Below are positions 23,481-34,580 of a stretch of DNA of 64,000 bases, piece by piece. The DNA comes from Buxus sempervirens (taxonomy: Eukaryota > Streptophyta > Magnoliopsida > Buxales > Buxaceae). The position numbers were made by a program, and so were the translations under genes. The notes below the pieces were generated by a model that was not told the DNA's origin, searched no databases, and saw nothing but the letters and a program-made list of their open reading frames with translations. Each line of letters opens with the position of its first letter. The stretch's first letter is position 1. Location: NCBI GenBank assembly GCA_947561395.2, contig OX387186.1, forward strand, positions 7,367,888 through 7,431,887, written 5' to 3'.

Positions 23481-24576
23481 ATGATGCTTCCTTTTATCTT
23501 GTTGTCCTTTTCCAAAAAAGGTATTGAACACCAATTGGGGAAACCTAAATTCAGTGTGTGTTTGTTCCCTCTGCAAGGACTAATTACAGATAATGTTAGG
23601 TTCTTGTTCCCAGCCTTCGGAGGCTTATTATTTGGATATGATATTGGTGCTACCTCCGGGGCTACTATCTCTTTGCAGGTACTGGTACATGAGATCCTTC
23701 AATGGAGTCCTTTCATTCACCTTTTGTTGAATCACCCAATTATTTGTTTACAGGATGAAAGGGAGCTTAAGAGGCAAAGAAGAAAGCAGTCTAACAGGGA
23801 ATCAGCACGACGTTCGAGGCTTAGAAAGCAGGTTAGAGATGTTTTTGGATTTTTACTTACTCATAGACAAGAAGATTAATAACTTATATTAGTTGTTCTC
23901 TGGTAGCATCTATGCTGATTCCATGAATGCCCTCAATTGCAATATGCCAATTAGTCATGTGTTTTATGTAATATGAGGGCACTTATGTAAGTTGACACAC
24001 TTTCTCACCTACTTGATCTGTCCATATGCAATCTAGCAAATGCATGGAAAATTTATATAGTTACCTATGTAATCGATTTAATTACCTGCTACCACACCCC
24101 CCAACCCCCCCGCGCCCACGTGCAACATCCTCTTTCGGTCCTTCTATTAGTATTGATCACTCAAATGTCATTAGGCTGAGTGTGAGGAACTTGCTCGTCG
24201 AGTGGAAACACTAAAAGAGGAGAACACTTCCCTCAGAGATGAACTGGGGCGTATAAAAGAGGAATGTGAGAAATTGGCATCAGAGAACACCTCTTTAACT
24301 GTAAGTTTTGCATATGGTTCTGATATATTAGTTTTTTCCCCCAAGCATGATACTGATTCCATATAGGGCTACTGTCTTAATATTCCATATTTTTCTGATG
24401 TCTGATCTTTCATATTTTGCTACTCTTTTGGTGGATTTATTTGTAACTTGATGCTTTCTATCATACATATGTAGGAGAAGCTTCAGAAGTATCAAGGACA
24501 GAACTCAGTAGAAGATGAGAGTAATGGTCACCCAGATGCTGATCCCCAAACAACAGCTAACATAGATGCAATCTAA
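23481..24576 (+). CDS. Chimeric reading frame: sugar-transporter exon joined to GBF-type bZIP exons
   Basis: Segments 23481..23678, 23754..23831, 24175..24300 and 24475..24576 join in phase 0 through GT-AG sites, giving 167 aa. The first ends [20 protein letters not shown], the first membrane segment of vacuolar glucose / xylose-proton symporter-like proteins. The second to fourth encode the basic region ([13 protein letters not shown]), a leucine zipper ([25 protein letters not shown]) and the C terminus of a G-box binding factor (GBF1-like bZIP). Neither parent is complete. The parts sit inside the MULE, so they look like transduplicated host exons, as in Pack-MULEs. The 23481 start is simply the first ATG of the frame; expression is unproven. 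It could equally be annotated as two gene fragments. Confidence 0.6.
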
Positions 24577-26398
24577 TGAGATTTATGAATGCAGGTAGCT
24601 TATAGTTCAAATAACTCAATGGCCAAGCAGTTTGGTTTTTAGAAACTGACTTCTGGTGTTATTAGTGAAAGCTCTGTTCCCTTTCCCTTCTTAATTTTCC
24701 TCTTTCAAGAGAAAGGTGTCCCACTATGATCGGTATTTCTGGAGATGGATGTGTACTTTGTTTTTACGAAAAAAGAAAAAAACCCTATGCTAATTATGTT
24801 ACAGGAAACTCTTACTAACACTAGAAGAACTAATGCCAGAAGATACTAAGTATGCATACTTAACAGATGGAAAATGGTGCAAGCAAGTGTAGTGTGCCAA
24901 ACACCAAAATTTTTTTTTTTTTTTTTAATTTTATTTGAAAATTGAAATAGAAGGCCCAAATTTCTGAGCTGGCTAAGTAGCAGATGCATTTTCATATTTC
25001 CATGCTTACATTAAAAATGGTTTAGTAAGTCTATTAAATCTTCTTTATTTAATGCATGGTTACATGGGTATAAAAGATGCAGGCTTATCTGTATTAACAG
25101 CAGATTAATGCACATTATATTTTTCATGTAGTTCAAATAGTTTAGTCTCTTATAGACCTTAAACCAAAACCCCAAAAAATGTGCCTTTTAAGGCTCAAAT
25201 CTTGTATTATTTCTATGGAATTGTAGATTGTTTAAATATCAATAAATTCCATGTTTGAGAGGCATTAAATCTTTTTATGAAATGTGGGACCTTGAACTTG
25301 CAGGTTGATCGAGGTATCTAAAGGTGCCACATGGTGGGAACTGCAATTATAAATATTGGATTTCTTTAGTCATATGGAATCTGGGATGTCTCCCAAATTT
25401 AATGAGCCAGTGCTTTACAAGTCCACCTAACAGCTACGTTTCGTCAAGCTGCCACAACAAGATATTTAAAGCAACACCTTTATCACAATAAGTGTTTTGC
25501 AATTGGTCATCTGTTGCATTTATGGAGTAATTTTTGTTGGGTTTTGGTTTTTCTTCCCAAGGGTTTTTGTACTTTTTTGTTGTTTTGTTTTTTACTCTGT
25601 TTGCTCAACCCTTGTGGGTACCTTGTACTTTTTCCCCCTTTTAATATTTACGTTTCTGAAACATTCAATCAAATGTACACATTTGTCGTACGTGGAGTTC
25701 TCCAGTCAACATCTATGGATTTCTGCAATAAGAAAATGTACAGAGTTGTGTGCTTTAAATGTCTGTATCGCCCAAGTGTGCTTTAAATGCCTGTATCTAG
25801 CTATGAGATTTAAATGCATGTATCTTCCATTATCTAGATACAGGATTCAAATGCCTGTATCTAGCTGTGTGATTTAATAGGTTACTTCACAGTCTTTGGA
25901 ACCACCGTCCGGCCAATGAATTGATTAAAGATTTTATCCAGCTGTCTGAGTCATTAGATAAACCCAGAAATTTTGTTGGAGAAGATAAATCCTTTGTTTG
26001 TTGTTTGGAAAATTGTGTTATGTATTGAGATTGTGAGATCCTAAGATAGTAAAAGAAAGGGCGTTTCTTTGTTTTTCTTTTTGGGTGGTACCTGCTGCAT
26101 TTCTGAATGGGAGAGTTTCCTTTTAAGCATCCCTTTCCCGCATGGACATGGGACACGAGCGTGGGGATCGGTTGCCTTTGCCGAAACTTCCATTCTTCCT
26201 TCGCACAAAGGGTAGCGCATAAGTGACTCGCTTGACACACTTGTATTTATAAACGAGCCGGAAGGCAGGCCCACGTGAAACACGTTGGTTGTATTAGTAG
26301 ATGCGAGCACGCAAAATATGAGGGCACTTGACCTATTTACTAAGGACTCGACCGTACTTGACATACGACTCAAGGACACCAACATAGGACTTTTAGTA
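24577..26398. other. MULE interior, probable captured 3' flank of the bZIP gene
   Basis: Starts with what is probably the 3'UTR and trailing sequence of the captured bZIP gene. Around 25750-25870 a short motif (AAATGCCTGTATCTAGCT) recurs about four times. No intact gene recognised. Confidence 0.45.
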
Positions 26399-27447
26399 GG
26401 AGGGACTCGAGCAATTTTACATGGGACGCGAGCTAAGTATATGTGGGGCTCAAGCAATTTTACATGGGACTCGAGCTAAGTATACGTGGGACTCGAGCAA
26501 ATTTACATGGGACTCGAGCTAATTTTACATGGGACTCGAGGTAAGTATACGTGGGACTCGAGCAAATTGTACATGGGAGTCGAGTTATTTTACATGGGAC
26601 TCGAGGTAAGTATACGTGGGACTCGAGCAAATTTACATGGGACTCGAGCAAATTTACATGGGAATCGAGCTATTTTACACCGGACACGAGCTAAGTATAC
26701 ATGGGACTCGAGCAAATATACATCGGACTCGAGCTAAGTATACATGGGACTCGAGCAAGTATACATTGGACTCGAGCTAAGTATACATGGGACTCGAGCA
26801 AATTTACATGGGAATCGAGCTATTTTACACCGGACACGAGCTAAGTATACATGGGACTCGAGCAAATATACATCGGACTCGAGCTAAGTATACATGGGAC
26901 TCGAGCTATTTTACACCGGACACGAGCTAAGTATACATGGGACTCGAGCAAATATACATCGGACTCGAGCTAAGTATACATGGGACTCGAGCAAATTTAT
27001 ATTGGACTCGAGCTAAGTATACATGGGACTCGAGCAAAGTTACATGGGACTCGATCTATTTTACATCGAACACGAGCAGTTGGATACATGGGACTCGAGC
27101 AAATTTACATCGGACTCGAGCTATTTTACATGGGACTCGAGCAAATTTACATCGGACTCGAGCTATTTTACATGGGACTCGAGCAAATTTACATCGGACT
27201 CGAGCTAAGTATATGTAGGACTCGGGCAATTTTACATGGGACTCGAGCAAATTTACATCGGACTCGAGCTAAGTATATGTAGGACTCGAGCAGTTTTACA
27301 TGGGACTCGAGCTACGTATACGGGAGACGACTCGACGTGGTTTACATGGGACTCGAGTTATTTTACATGGGACTCGAGCTAAGTATATGTAGGACTCGAG
27401 CTAAGTATACATGGGACTCGAGCAAATTTACATGGGACTCGAGCTAA
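26399..27447. repeat. CTCGAG-centred minisatellite
   Basis: About 1.05 kb made almost wholly of 21-22-bp units of the form TACATGGGACTCGAGCAAAT or TACATGGGACTCGAGCTAAG, roughly 48 units. Variants read ATCGGACTCGAG and GTAGGACTCGAG. They alternate into a higher-order 43-44-bp pattern in places. Long frames on both strands (GLEQIYIGLEL, GTRANLHRTRA) are by-products of the repeat and not genes. It lies inside the MULE between captured host fragments. Confidence 0.95.
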
Positions 27448-28031
27448 CGATAGGCGGGACCACGGGACTGGATCATATCCCCTTCACATAAATCTAAACA
27501 AAGTAAAAGTTCAAATATCCTGAGCCCAAGAATTTTTATCAAACTTCAACTTTTCAAATAGCCTGAACCCAAGGTCTAAGAGCCTGAGCCGAGCTCGTTT
27601 ACAGCCTTACCAAACTCAAATTTTAACCACCTTCTGTTAATACCACCCACGTTTTTTTTTTCTCCAGCTGTTCACGAAGATAACAAGGAACGAATACTGA
27701 TCTGACCTCCGCGTAATTGGACAACCCATTCTCTTACTAATCAGCCATCACAGCAGCATGCCGACCTGTTTTTCAGTCCTCGGCTCTAAGCAGTTAAATT
27801 TTGAGGGATGTGAAGAGTATCCATTTTCTTTAGAATTTACATAATGATTACAATTTTGCTATGAAGAAACCTTTCAGAAAATATAAGACCATGCTCGTTG
27901 ACAATTCATCAAATTTGTTAATAGGATTATTTTTCTGCCATTGGAATCAGCACCATCGATAAGGTCATTATGCTGTCTCCAGAGCTGTGTATATCTTCCT
28001 GCTTTTTATAGGGTTTCGGTGTGTGCTCTTC
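27448..28031. other. MULE interior between minisatellite and ABC fragment
   Basis: No gene found. A segment near 27970-28010 (CTGTCTCCAGAGCTGTGTATATCTTCCTG) is a diverged direct copy of 28090-28115, so part of the captured ABC exon is duplicated here. Confidence 0.5.
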
Positions 28032-28754
28032 TCACACTCTTGCTTCAACTCTGACGTTTGAATCAACCCCGTCAATAGGATTATTTTGCTGTCCCCATAG
28101 CTGTGCATATCTTCCTGAATTTGATAATAAAACTTCATGTGGCCCCTGTTCATGCACCTTCCCATTCTCTAGAACAATAACCTGGAAAAAAATAAATAAA
28201 TAAAAAATGGAAAATAAAGTAAACAACGAACAAGATAAGCCAATTGAAAAGAAATCATATCTGTACACACCCACACACAAGAAGCCAACCCACAACCACT
28301 GCCGCTGCAGCACCACCAACACCGCCCTCCTCCCCCCCACCAAACACAAAACACCACCCCACCACCAAAAAAGCAAAAAATTCAACCACACACCCCCACC
28401 ACCAAACCCAACCACAGAAAAAAAAAATAAAAGGAACACCAATTCCCTGCAGAATCAGTAACAAGGAAGATAATATGCAGATGGTGGTTAGTCTAGTCTA
28501 GCTTTCTCTACACCCAGTTATCAATCTACTCAGATAAGTCAAAAGCGAGAACCATCAGAAAAGAAAAAAAAACACACAAATACATTTATAACCAGTTCCC
28601 CCAGCAAGAAATGCTCACGTCATCACACTGCATAGCAGTTGTAAGCCTATGAGCAATGAATATGGATGTCCTATTATTCGCTAGGGATTTCAGTGCACTT
28701 AATATCTCTGCTTCTGTTGTACTGTCTAGAGCACTCGTAGCTTCGTCACAAAGC
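28032..28754 (-). pseudogene. Captured 3' exons of an ABCB25/ATM3-like mitochondrial ABC transporter
   Basis: Two minus-strand exons, 28619..28754 and 28032..28181, keep canonical splice sites and phase. The first reads LCDEATSALDSTTEAEILSA then IFIAHRLTTAMQCDD: Walker B/D-loop and H-loop of an ABC ATPase. The second reads VIVLENGKVHEQGPHEVLL then GRYAQLWGQQN and ends after EARV. The pair matches the C terminus of ATM3-type half transporters of the mitochondrial inner membrane. The membrane domain, Walker A and signature motif are missing, so the fragment cannot be a transporter. It is host sequence carried by the MULE. The intron is rich in A and C on the + strand. Confidence 0.8.
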
Positions 28755-30086
28755 CTAATTGGAAACAGATCAACAGGCAATATTATAATCTGCTGAAAAC
28801 AATTGTTTTCCTCTTCCTTTTGCCATCCATAAGAACTAAAATAAACCAAACTTTCAGAAAAGCCTGAAGAATCATTACAGATTTGACATGAGTAGAGGCA
28901 CAATAAAACAACAGGAAAGAACAAAAACAGAGAAACGTAAATAATCATGTTATCATGAAGCTAGTGTGATGTTAACATATGAAATGGAGAAAACAATGAA
29001 GAAGTCGATTTAAATTTTACAAGTCGAAACAATATTTGACAAAATTGAACTGCCTCAACTCAAAAGATCTCTGAATATTTCACAATATACTTAAGAAGGG
29101 CTTCAGATATTTCGAACGTGAGGAAGAAAAATCCATTCCATACACATGATTTAAGTAATGGCAGGATCTTTCACGTGACTGAACCAAAAGTTGATAATGT
29201 ACAGCTAAAATCACTAATATTGAGGGAAAAAAGTACGCATCCACATTATCATGAACGTTTAAGCATCTCAATTACCCGTACTGGATAGATCCACGCTTGC
29301 TTGCATACACAAAACAAAGTTGTAAGAAGACGAAGAGACATCGTGATCGAACAATAATGATTTCATGTTTTTTCCCACTGTATTTTAAGCATGTAATATT
29401 ATTGCAACACCGAGGATACTTTTAATTTCATTTCAAGATTTATTCTTCAATAAATATCACCATTATTCAGATGATAATACCCAATGAATCTAGCTAAAAT
29501 AATTTTAATAATTGGAATTACAAATAAAATCAAAATAAATTAGACTCCACCAATACGTATCTTGCTAAAGAATTTTAATAATTGGAATTATTTATATCAT
29601 AATACCCAATGATATACCTATAATATTTGAGTTTCAATCTCAACGACTAAAAGAATGTGGCACCCCGGAACCAGGTCGACCCATATCAGGTTTATATTGG
29701 CTCCTGGGCGCTAGCTTAGGGCCCAAAGTAATGAAAACCAACTTCAGAACTAACCAAACACACAAAATAACCTCTTAAATTTTTTTCAGAAAAACGGCTA
29801 TATAACGCCTGTAAATACGAGTATGGGCTAAGCCCTCAAACACAAATGACCACCTGATAAATACAATTTATACATCCACGCAAAATAACTAAACCATCCT
29901 AATATACAACTGTATAATCTCACTAAGTTTACATCGTCTCTCCATCTTCCCATCTACACCATCTTTGAGCTCCACAGGTTGCTTATTTGGAAATAAGCAA
30001 ATAAGCAACCTAAGGGCATTATCCAATATCTCTATAATGGTCATGTAATTTAAGGTAACATATGAGTGATAAAATTGGGAACTTAC
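28755..30086. other. MULE interior between ABC fragment and Ulp1-like gene
   Basis: Mostly AT-rich and unclassified. At 29977-30012 a hairpin-forming palindrome (AGGTTGCTTATTTG ... CAAATAAGCAACCT) occurs. On the minus strand a coding-looking tail PVELKDGVDGKMERRCKLSE ending near 29889 might be the last exon of the Ulp1-like gene, but I could not fix its splice site. Confidence 0.4.
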
Positions 30087-31680
30087 GAAGTACTTTGACA
30101 GGGCACAGACACAGGCACCACTGACCACTCCTGCACTCTCTTGTCACAGCCACGTTTAAGCTCCTCAAAGACTTTTGAAAAAAAAGTTGTCTGCAATGAA
30201 AATTGAACCATTCAATATCAATTTATATAATACATTGAAACTATATAGCTTTTTACATACCAATTTCGTTGATACAGCACGGTAATCACCAGGCCGACTC
30301 TTCGGTACCGAATCTAACACTTCGATCCGTTGGTCCTTGATGTTCAAAACAACCAAGAACCAATGGTTCCTCCTCAAGATCGGTAGGAAAACCTATCAAA
30401 TGACAATACAAGGTGTACTAGGCGTTAATAATTATGTAAATGAGAGTAATAAAATATTCGAAATTTATCATACCATATGACATCGAAGCAAACTACATCC
30501 TACAACATCTCGTGAAAATTGACTTCGTACAGCATCTTCTACAGTCACTGTTCCTTTTAGGATTGCAGCCTGTAAACCACAAGTACAATATATTAGTCCG
30601 CTGTAGTACTCCATATGCATTGATAATTAATTATTCTAAGCGTCCTAACATACAATCCTATATACGTACAGATGTGTAGGGTGTAATGTAATGACGACGG
30701 ATAGTTGATGCATGTTCCCGCGTAGATTTGACACGAGCAAGCACATACATGTGCATAACCTATTCCACAATCACCTGAGTGAGAAAACTAATCCAAGTAC
30801 CATTGTAACCTAAAACAAATGATACACTTTTCGATACAAATAACTTACCAGGTCGCTAACCCTTCGTCGTGGAAAAAGACCAAGTAGATCGAATCGAGTC
30901 GCAAAGCAATCACCGAAATCAACAAGTTTTTCCCTGCATGCGTCAATTCCACTTATAAGGGAAAAAAAAAAAAACAACAACCAACTATAAACACAATATT
31001 GAATGGTGTAAATCTGTTAATTACTCTCAATTACAGAAGATATATACTTACATCGGCGACAACCCTGGTGTCATGGCATACATCCACGCTTTTGTCTCTC
31101 GTTCAGGTAATGGGGGGAATCTATGCGTCTCGACAAAGGGTGACCTCAATTTATGTACAAGGTGCTTTACTCGCTTCCCCCTACCTCTGGGACAAGATTG
31201 CATCGTACTTGGACCCTCAGATGTACTTGCGGGTTCATCAGTTGGCACACTTCCAGCAAAAGGAGGTGATGAAAACTCTGCGTGTGCATCAACAGTGCCA
31301 TCGCCATCTGGAGGTGGTGGAGGAGGCACATCATCATTACAAGGCCAGTCGGGCTCCGCATCTGGAGGTGGTGGAGGAGCCACATCATCAGTACAACGCC
31401 AGTCAGGCTCAGCATCTGGCGGTGGTGGATGTCGATGGGAGTGGCATAAAGAGCCAGCAAAGTCGGTACAATGCCGTGTGAAGTCACGGGCAAAGCCGAT
31501 CATACGAACAATGTGACTTCGTAATACCTACGACAATGAAAACATATTGATGAAAGGAGATGTATAGAAGAATGTGTAAAATAAAAGAAATAATGCAATG
31601 GCTTGCCTTACCGGATCTATATCTGTCGGCACGTGAGTCACATCATCTGCCGCCCGCTCCTGATCCCGTGCAAAATCCAT
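30087..31680 (-). CDS. Ulp1-like (C48) cysteine protease gene of the MULE, 3' end uncertain
   Basis: Exons on the minus strand: 31612..31680, 31052..31527, 30849..30933, 30670..30759, 30474..30569, 30261..30392, 30087..30190, phases compatible. Exon 2 holds a Pro-rich repeat (PPPPDAEPDW twice), then KHLVHKLRSPF, typical of N-terminal regions of MULE Ulp1 proteins. Exon 6 carries the protease core VFLPILRRNHWFLVVLNIKD and IEVLDS, with catalytic His and Asp. The cysteine box is not canonical: in one frame of exon 7 SGACVCALSKYF aligns with the usual D-C-G-x-x-V-C box, with Ser where Cys is expected. C48 enzymes remove SUMO or related tags; this copy may be inactive. It converges on the transposase gene. 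The start is an ATG in an exon whose donor splices cleanly. Confidence 0.7.
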
Positions 31681-33355
31681 GCCTAAGGCACATAACATTC
31701 ACACACAAAATATGATTTTAAACTTTAATACAAGATGCCACCTTGCCTCATTCCTGTTTAATAGGCCTTTAAGTTACATCCATTCCATATGGAAAATGCC
31801 TGAATTACAGATGGTGAAGGGTCTCTTCTGCCATGTTTTCTGGCCACAAAATGCCTGAACTAGGTATCAAATTTGGCAAGCTATGCCTTTTTCACTATGA
31901 TTCTCTGTATTTGTTTAATTCTTATCTGGTTGTTTGTTCCTTGTAAAAAACTTTTATTTCATTTCTTTGTTTGCTTTTATGCATTTTTCATTGCTTGATA
32001 GATTTATTTCTGCAACAACTTATTGGCTGGTTGTTCATTTTAAGTTGCCTGTATTGGTAATTGAAATTTTCAGGTGATTCAAAGGAAATTAATTGATGTA
32101 GCCACACCATTAACCCCCATAGATGGTAACATTGGACCTGATGCTGTTCATCTTCTTGCTTTAAAGGAGGGTTGTGCTGCTTTTTGTTGGTTGCTTTGTT
32201 ATATATATTTGTTGAAAGTCTTTAGTCATTGGGCAACTTGTCAATTCAGATTTCTTATGATCCATATTCTTGTTTTCATTGTTTTCAATGTTATCTTTTG
32301 GTTTATTACATCTATTAATTCGTTTTGGAGATTGAGATTGGATGATAGGAGAGGTGGGTTTTGATTCAGATTCAGCAGAAAATAATGATATGAGGAGGAG
32401 GAGGTGATGGGCATAACAGCATCTACTGCTGATAAACATTTGCAGTAAGGCTTGATGCTCTGTGCAATGCAGAAAATAACTGATTTTGGCATGGCAGTAG
32501 CAGTAAGGTTTAATTCCTCTCTCTATCTTTAATGGGTTTATTTATGTTTATTTAACCAAAAAATTAGACGGTAAAACAGAGGTAATAGATACACTTATTT
32601 GTGCTAAAAGTATTTACATTTACTTAATTATATTGTGGTCAATATCTACTACAAAAATTGAGGTGCAGTCTCCTATCAAGATGTCCTGAGTCTAAGCCTG
32701 AGAACACAAAGGTGGCAATGTTAAATTCAGGCCACTTTGTGAAACTACCCCTTTGGAAATAGGGATCTGTTATCAAAGGTATCATCACCATCAGATCTTT
32801 GATTTGGCACAAAGGTTATAAAGTCTTATCTACTGCAGCTGATAGGTTCCAGGTCATGGGTCATTACCTGACACGAGGCTAATATGATGGTTGTGATCTA
32901 TGACGACAGTGAAAGTATTTGTGGTGGTTGCATGGGGAGTGGAGCATTCACCCTTAAAAGAAGGCATGATTGAAGGCTTTGTTGGTATGGAGTAAGGACT
33001 AGGTAGGCGTCGGTCATGTTCCATATTTCTTAATGCCTCACAACACACTCCAAAAGCCTATTATCATGTTTCATATTTCTTATGCAACTGACCTGATTGG
33101 GGGAAGAGGAGGACTCAAAATGTTATGTGGCTGTTAAATATACCTTTTATTTACTAAATTGTAAAGACTATGGTTGCTCTCTCTTTGCCTCTCTTATAAG
33201 ATGAGAAATTTTCATTCCTTTTGATTTGAATTGTCACAGGATATGAAGAAGATACAGCAAAAGCAAAAGTTCAGTTTTTGGTCCAAATGAGGAGAAAAAA
33301 CCAGCATCTCAAGCAACCCTGAAAAGCCTGCACAAGAGATATCCGAAGATACTAT
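31681..33355. other. MULE interior upstream of the Ulp1-like gene
   Basis: Probably contains the 5'UTR and leader intron of the Ulp1-like gene on the minus strand. On + an exon-like piece occurs at 32074-32170 (see separate entry). Otherwise AT-rich with no recognised gene. Confidence 0.45.
32074..32170 (+). other. Isolated exon-like segment, unidentified
   Basis: After an acceptor TTTTCAG the + frame reads VIQRKLIDVATPLTPIDGN then IGPDAVHLLALKE, followed by a GT. The composition and framing look like a host exon, but I do not recognise the protein. Given the other captured exons, it may be a further transduplicated fragment. Confidence 0.3.
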
Positions 33356-34571
33356 TGTTTGGTGCTGTTTGCTTTTCAGTTTAAAATAGAAGAGATCAAA
33401 AACCTCCAATAACAATCTGTTAAGTATTGGAAGTCTCATCGGTAGAGCCAACAAACTCATTGAATTTGGGAAGAACTTCTAAAGAAGCATGGTTATACAA
33501 GGCCATTGCTAGAGTGGAAGCAAAAAATTTAATGGCTTCAGAACACATTCGCAACTCAGAGCACTACATCATTCATGGACTTTTTTCAGTGTAATGGAGC
33601 TGCTTGCTCGCTTCTATAGTTGGACAACGATGGTGTAAACATTTACTACAGCCAATATTCGAAAAACATGCAAATAACTCATATTCAAATTCGAAAGGGC
33701 ACATTTCGCTAAGGCAAACAACAGAATCATTGAAATTTAAGACATTGCTACAAGAAGATTACCATTTAAATATGTGCAAATATGCAAATGCGCAAATTTA
33801 AATTCAATTTCGCAAAATAAAATTCAAAGGAGGCACTCGGCAGCTACCTGGTCGCCAACGGCAGCACTCCCTACGGCGACGAACAGCAGGTCGTCGACGG
33901 CAACAAACTTCAACCGCGGTGGCTCTCCAACGACGAATTCCTCAATGTGTGCAAACAGAGAGGAGAGGAAAACAATGCACGAAACGAGAGGGTTTCGTCG
34001 AAGAGAGGAATGGGGGAAGGAGAGGGTTTCGCCCTTCTGGAGAAGAAGATGAGAATGGTCGGGGTTCGTGGGGGTTCGTCGGGCTTGGAGACGAAGCAAA
34101 CTTGCTCCGGCAACAACCCTAGCTCGCCGGCGAAGAAGGGATTGGCCGGTCGTTCGTCGTCGGCTTCGGGTTTAGGGTTGGGATTCGCAGGGTTCTCACT
34201 TTTTGAAATTCCGCACAGGACGAGAGGAGAGGAGAGGAGAGAACGAGGAGAGAACGCGGGAAGAACCCTAGCTCGCCGGATTTTGAGAAGATTAGCCGGC
34301 GTTCGTCGTCGGGTTTAGGGTTTCGAAGGTGGGTTTTTTCGCTCGCACAGGACGAGGGCGAGAGGCGAGGAGAGGAGAGGAGGGAGAGAGCGGGGCACGT
34401 GCAAACATGCCCTTATATCCAAGGGCATTTTGGGCATTGAAATTTCCCCAAACGTGCAATGATCCCTTTCTGGTAATAATTCTCAAAAGTGGCATGTTTT
34501 TGAAATTTTGCATCTTTATGGCATGTTTTTGTAATAATCGCTGTAAAGTGGCATGTTTTTGAAATTTTCCC
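33356..34571 (-). repeat. Right terminal inverted repeat of the MULE
   Basis: Inverted copy of 15386-16542. It has 59 extra bp near the tip, so the AAAATTTCAAAAACATGCC subterminal motif occurs more than once (about 34481-34571), where the left end has one copy. It faces the Ulp1-like gene and probably supplies its promoter. Confidence 0.92.
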
Positions 34572-34580
34572 TTTAAAATA

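Larger units (their letters stand above)
15386..34571. mobile_element. 19.2-kb Mutator-like element (MULE) with gene cargo
   Basis: The 9-bp sequence TTTAAAATA is repeated exactly at 15377-15385 and 34572-34580, directly abutting inverted termini that begin GGGAAAATTTCAAAAACATG. Inverted repeats of about 1157 bp (left) and 1216 bp (right) face each other and are almost identical. The interior encodes a MULE transposase, an HMG-box/plant-mobile-domain gene, a convergent Ulp1-like gene, captured host exons and a minisatellite. A 9-bp target duplication, long terminal inverted repeats and a MuDR-type transposase are together diagnostic of the Mutator superfamily. Near-identical repeats and a perfect duplication suggest recent insertion. 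Transposase and Ulp1 genes converge from opposite ends, as mudrA and mudrB do in MuDR. Confidence 0.93.

Noticed and set aside
25497-25877. 126-aa Phe/Cys-rich plus-strand frame
   Set aside because: T-rich sequence that probably belongs to the captured bZIP 3' flank; no signal peptide or domain pattern that holds.
26486-27282. Overlapping 60-100-aa frames across the minisatellite
   Set aside because: Every frame of the 21-22-bp repeat is open by chance of its unit sequence; the peptides are repeats of the same DNA unit.
28207-28501. Thr/Pro/His-rich frames in the ABC fragment region
   Set aside because: They arise from the A/C-rich intron of the captured ABCB25-like fragment.
31048-31516. 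Plus-strand frames of 147-160 aa opposite the Ulp1-like exon 2
   Set aside because: Gly/Ser-rich shadows of the Pro-rich repeat on the minus strand, where splicing and family motifs support the real gene.
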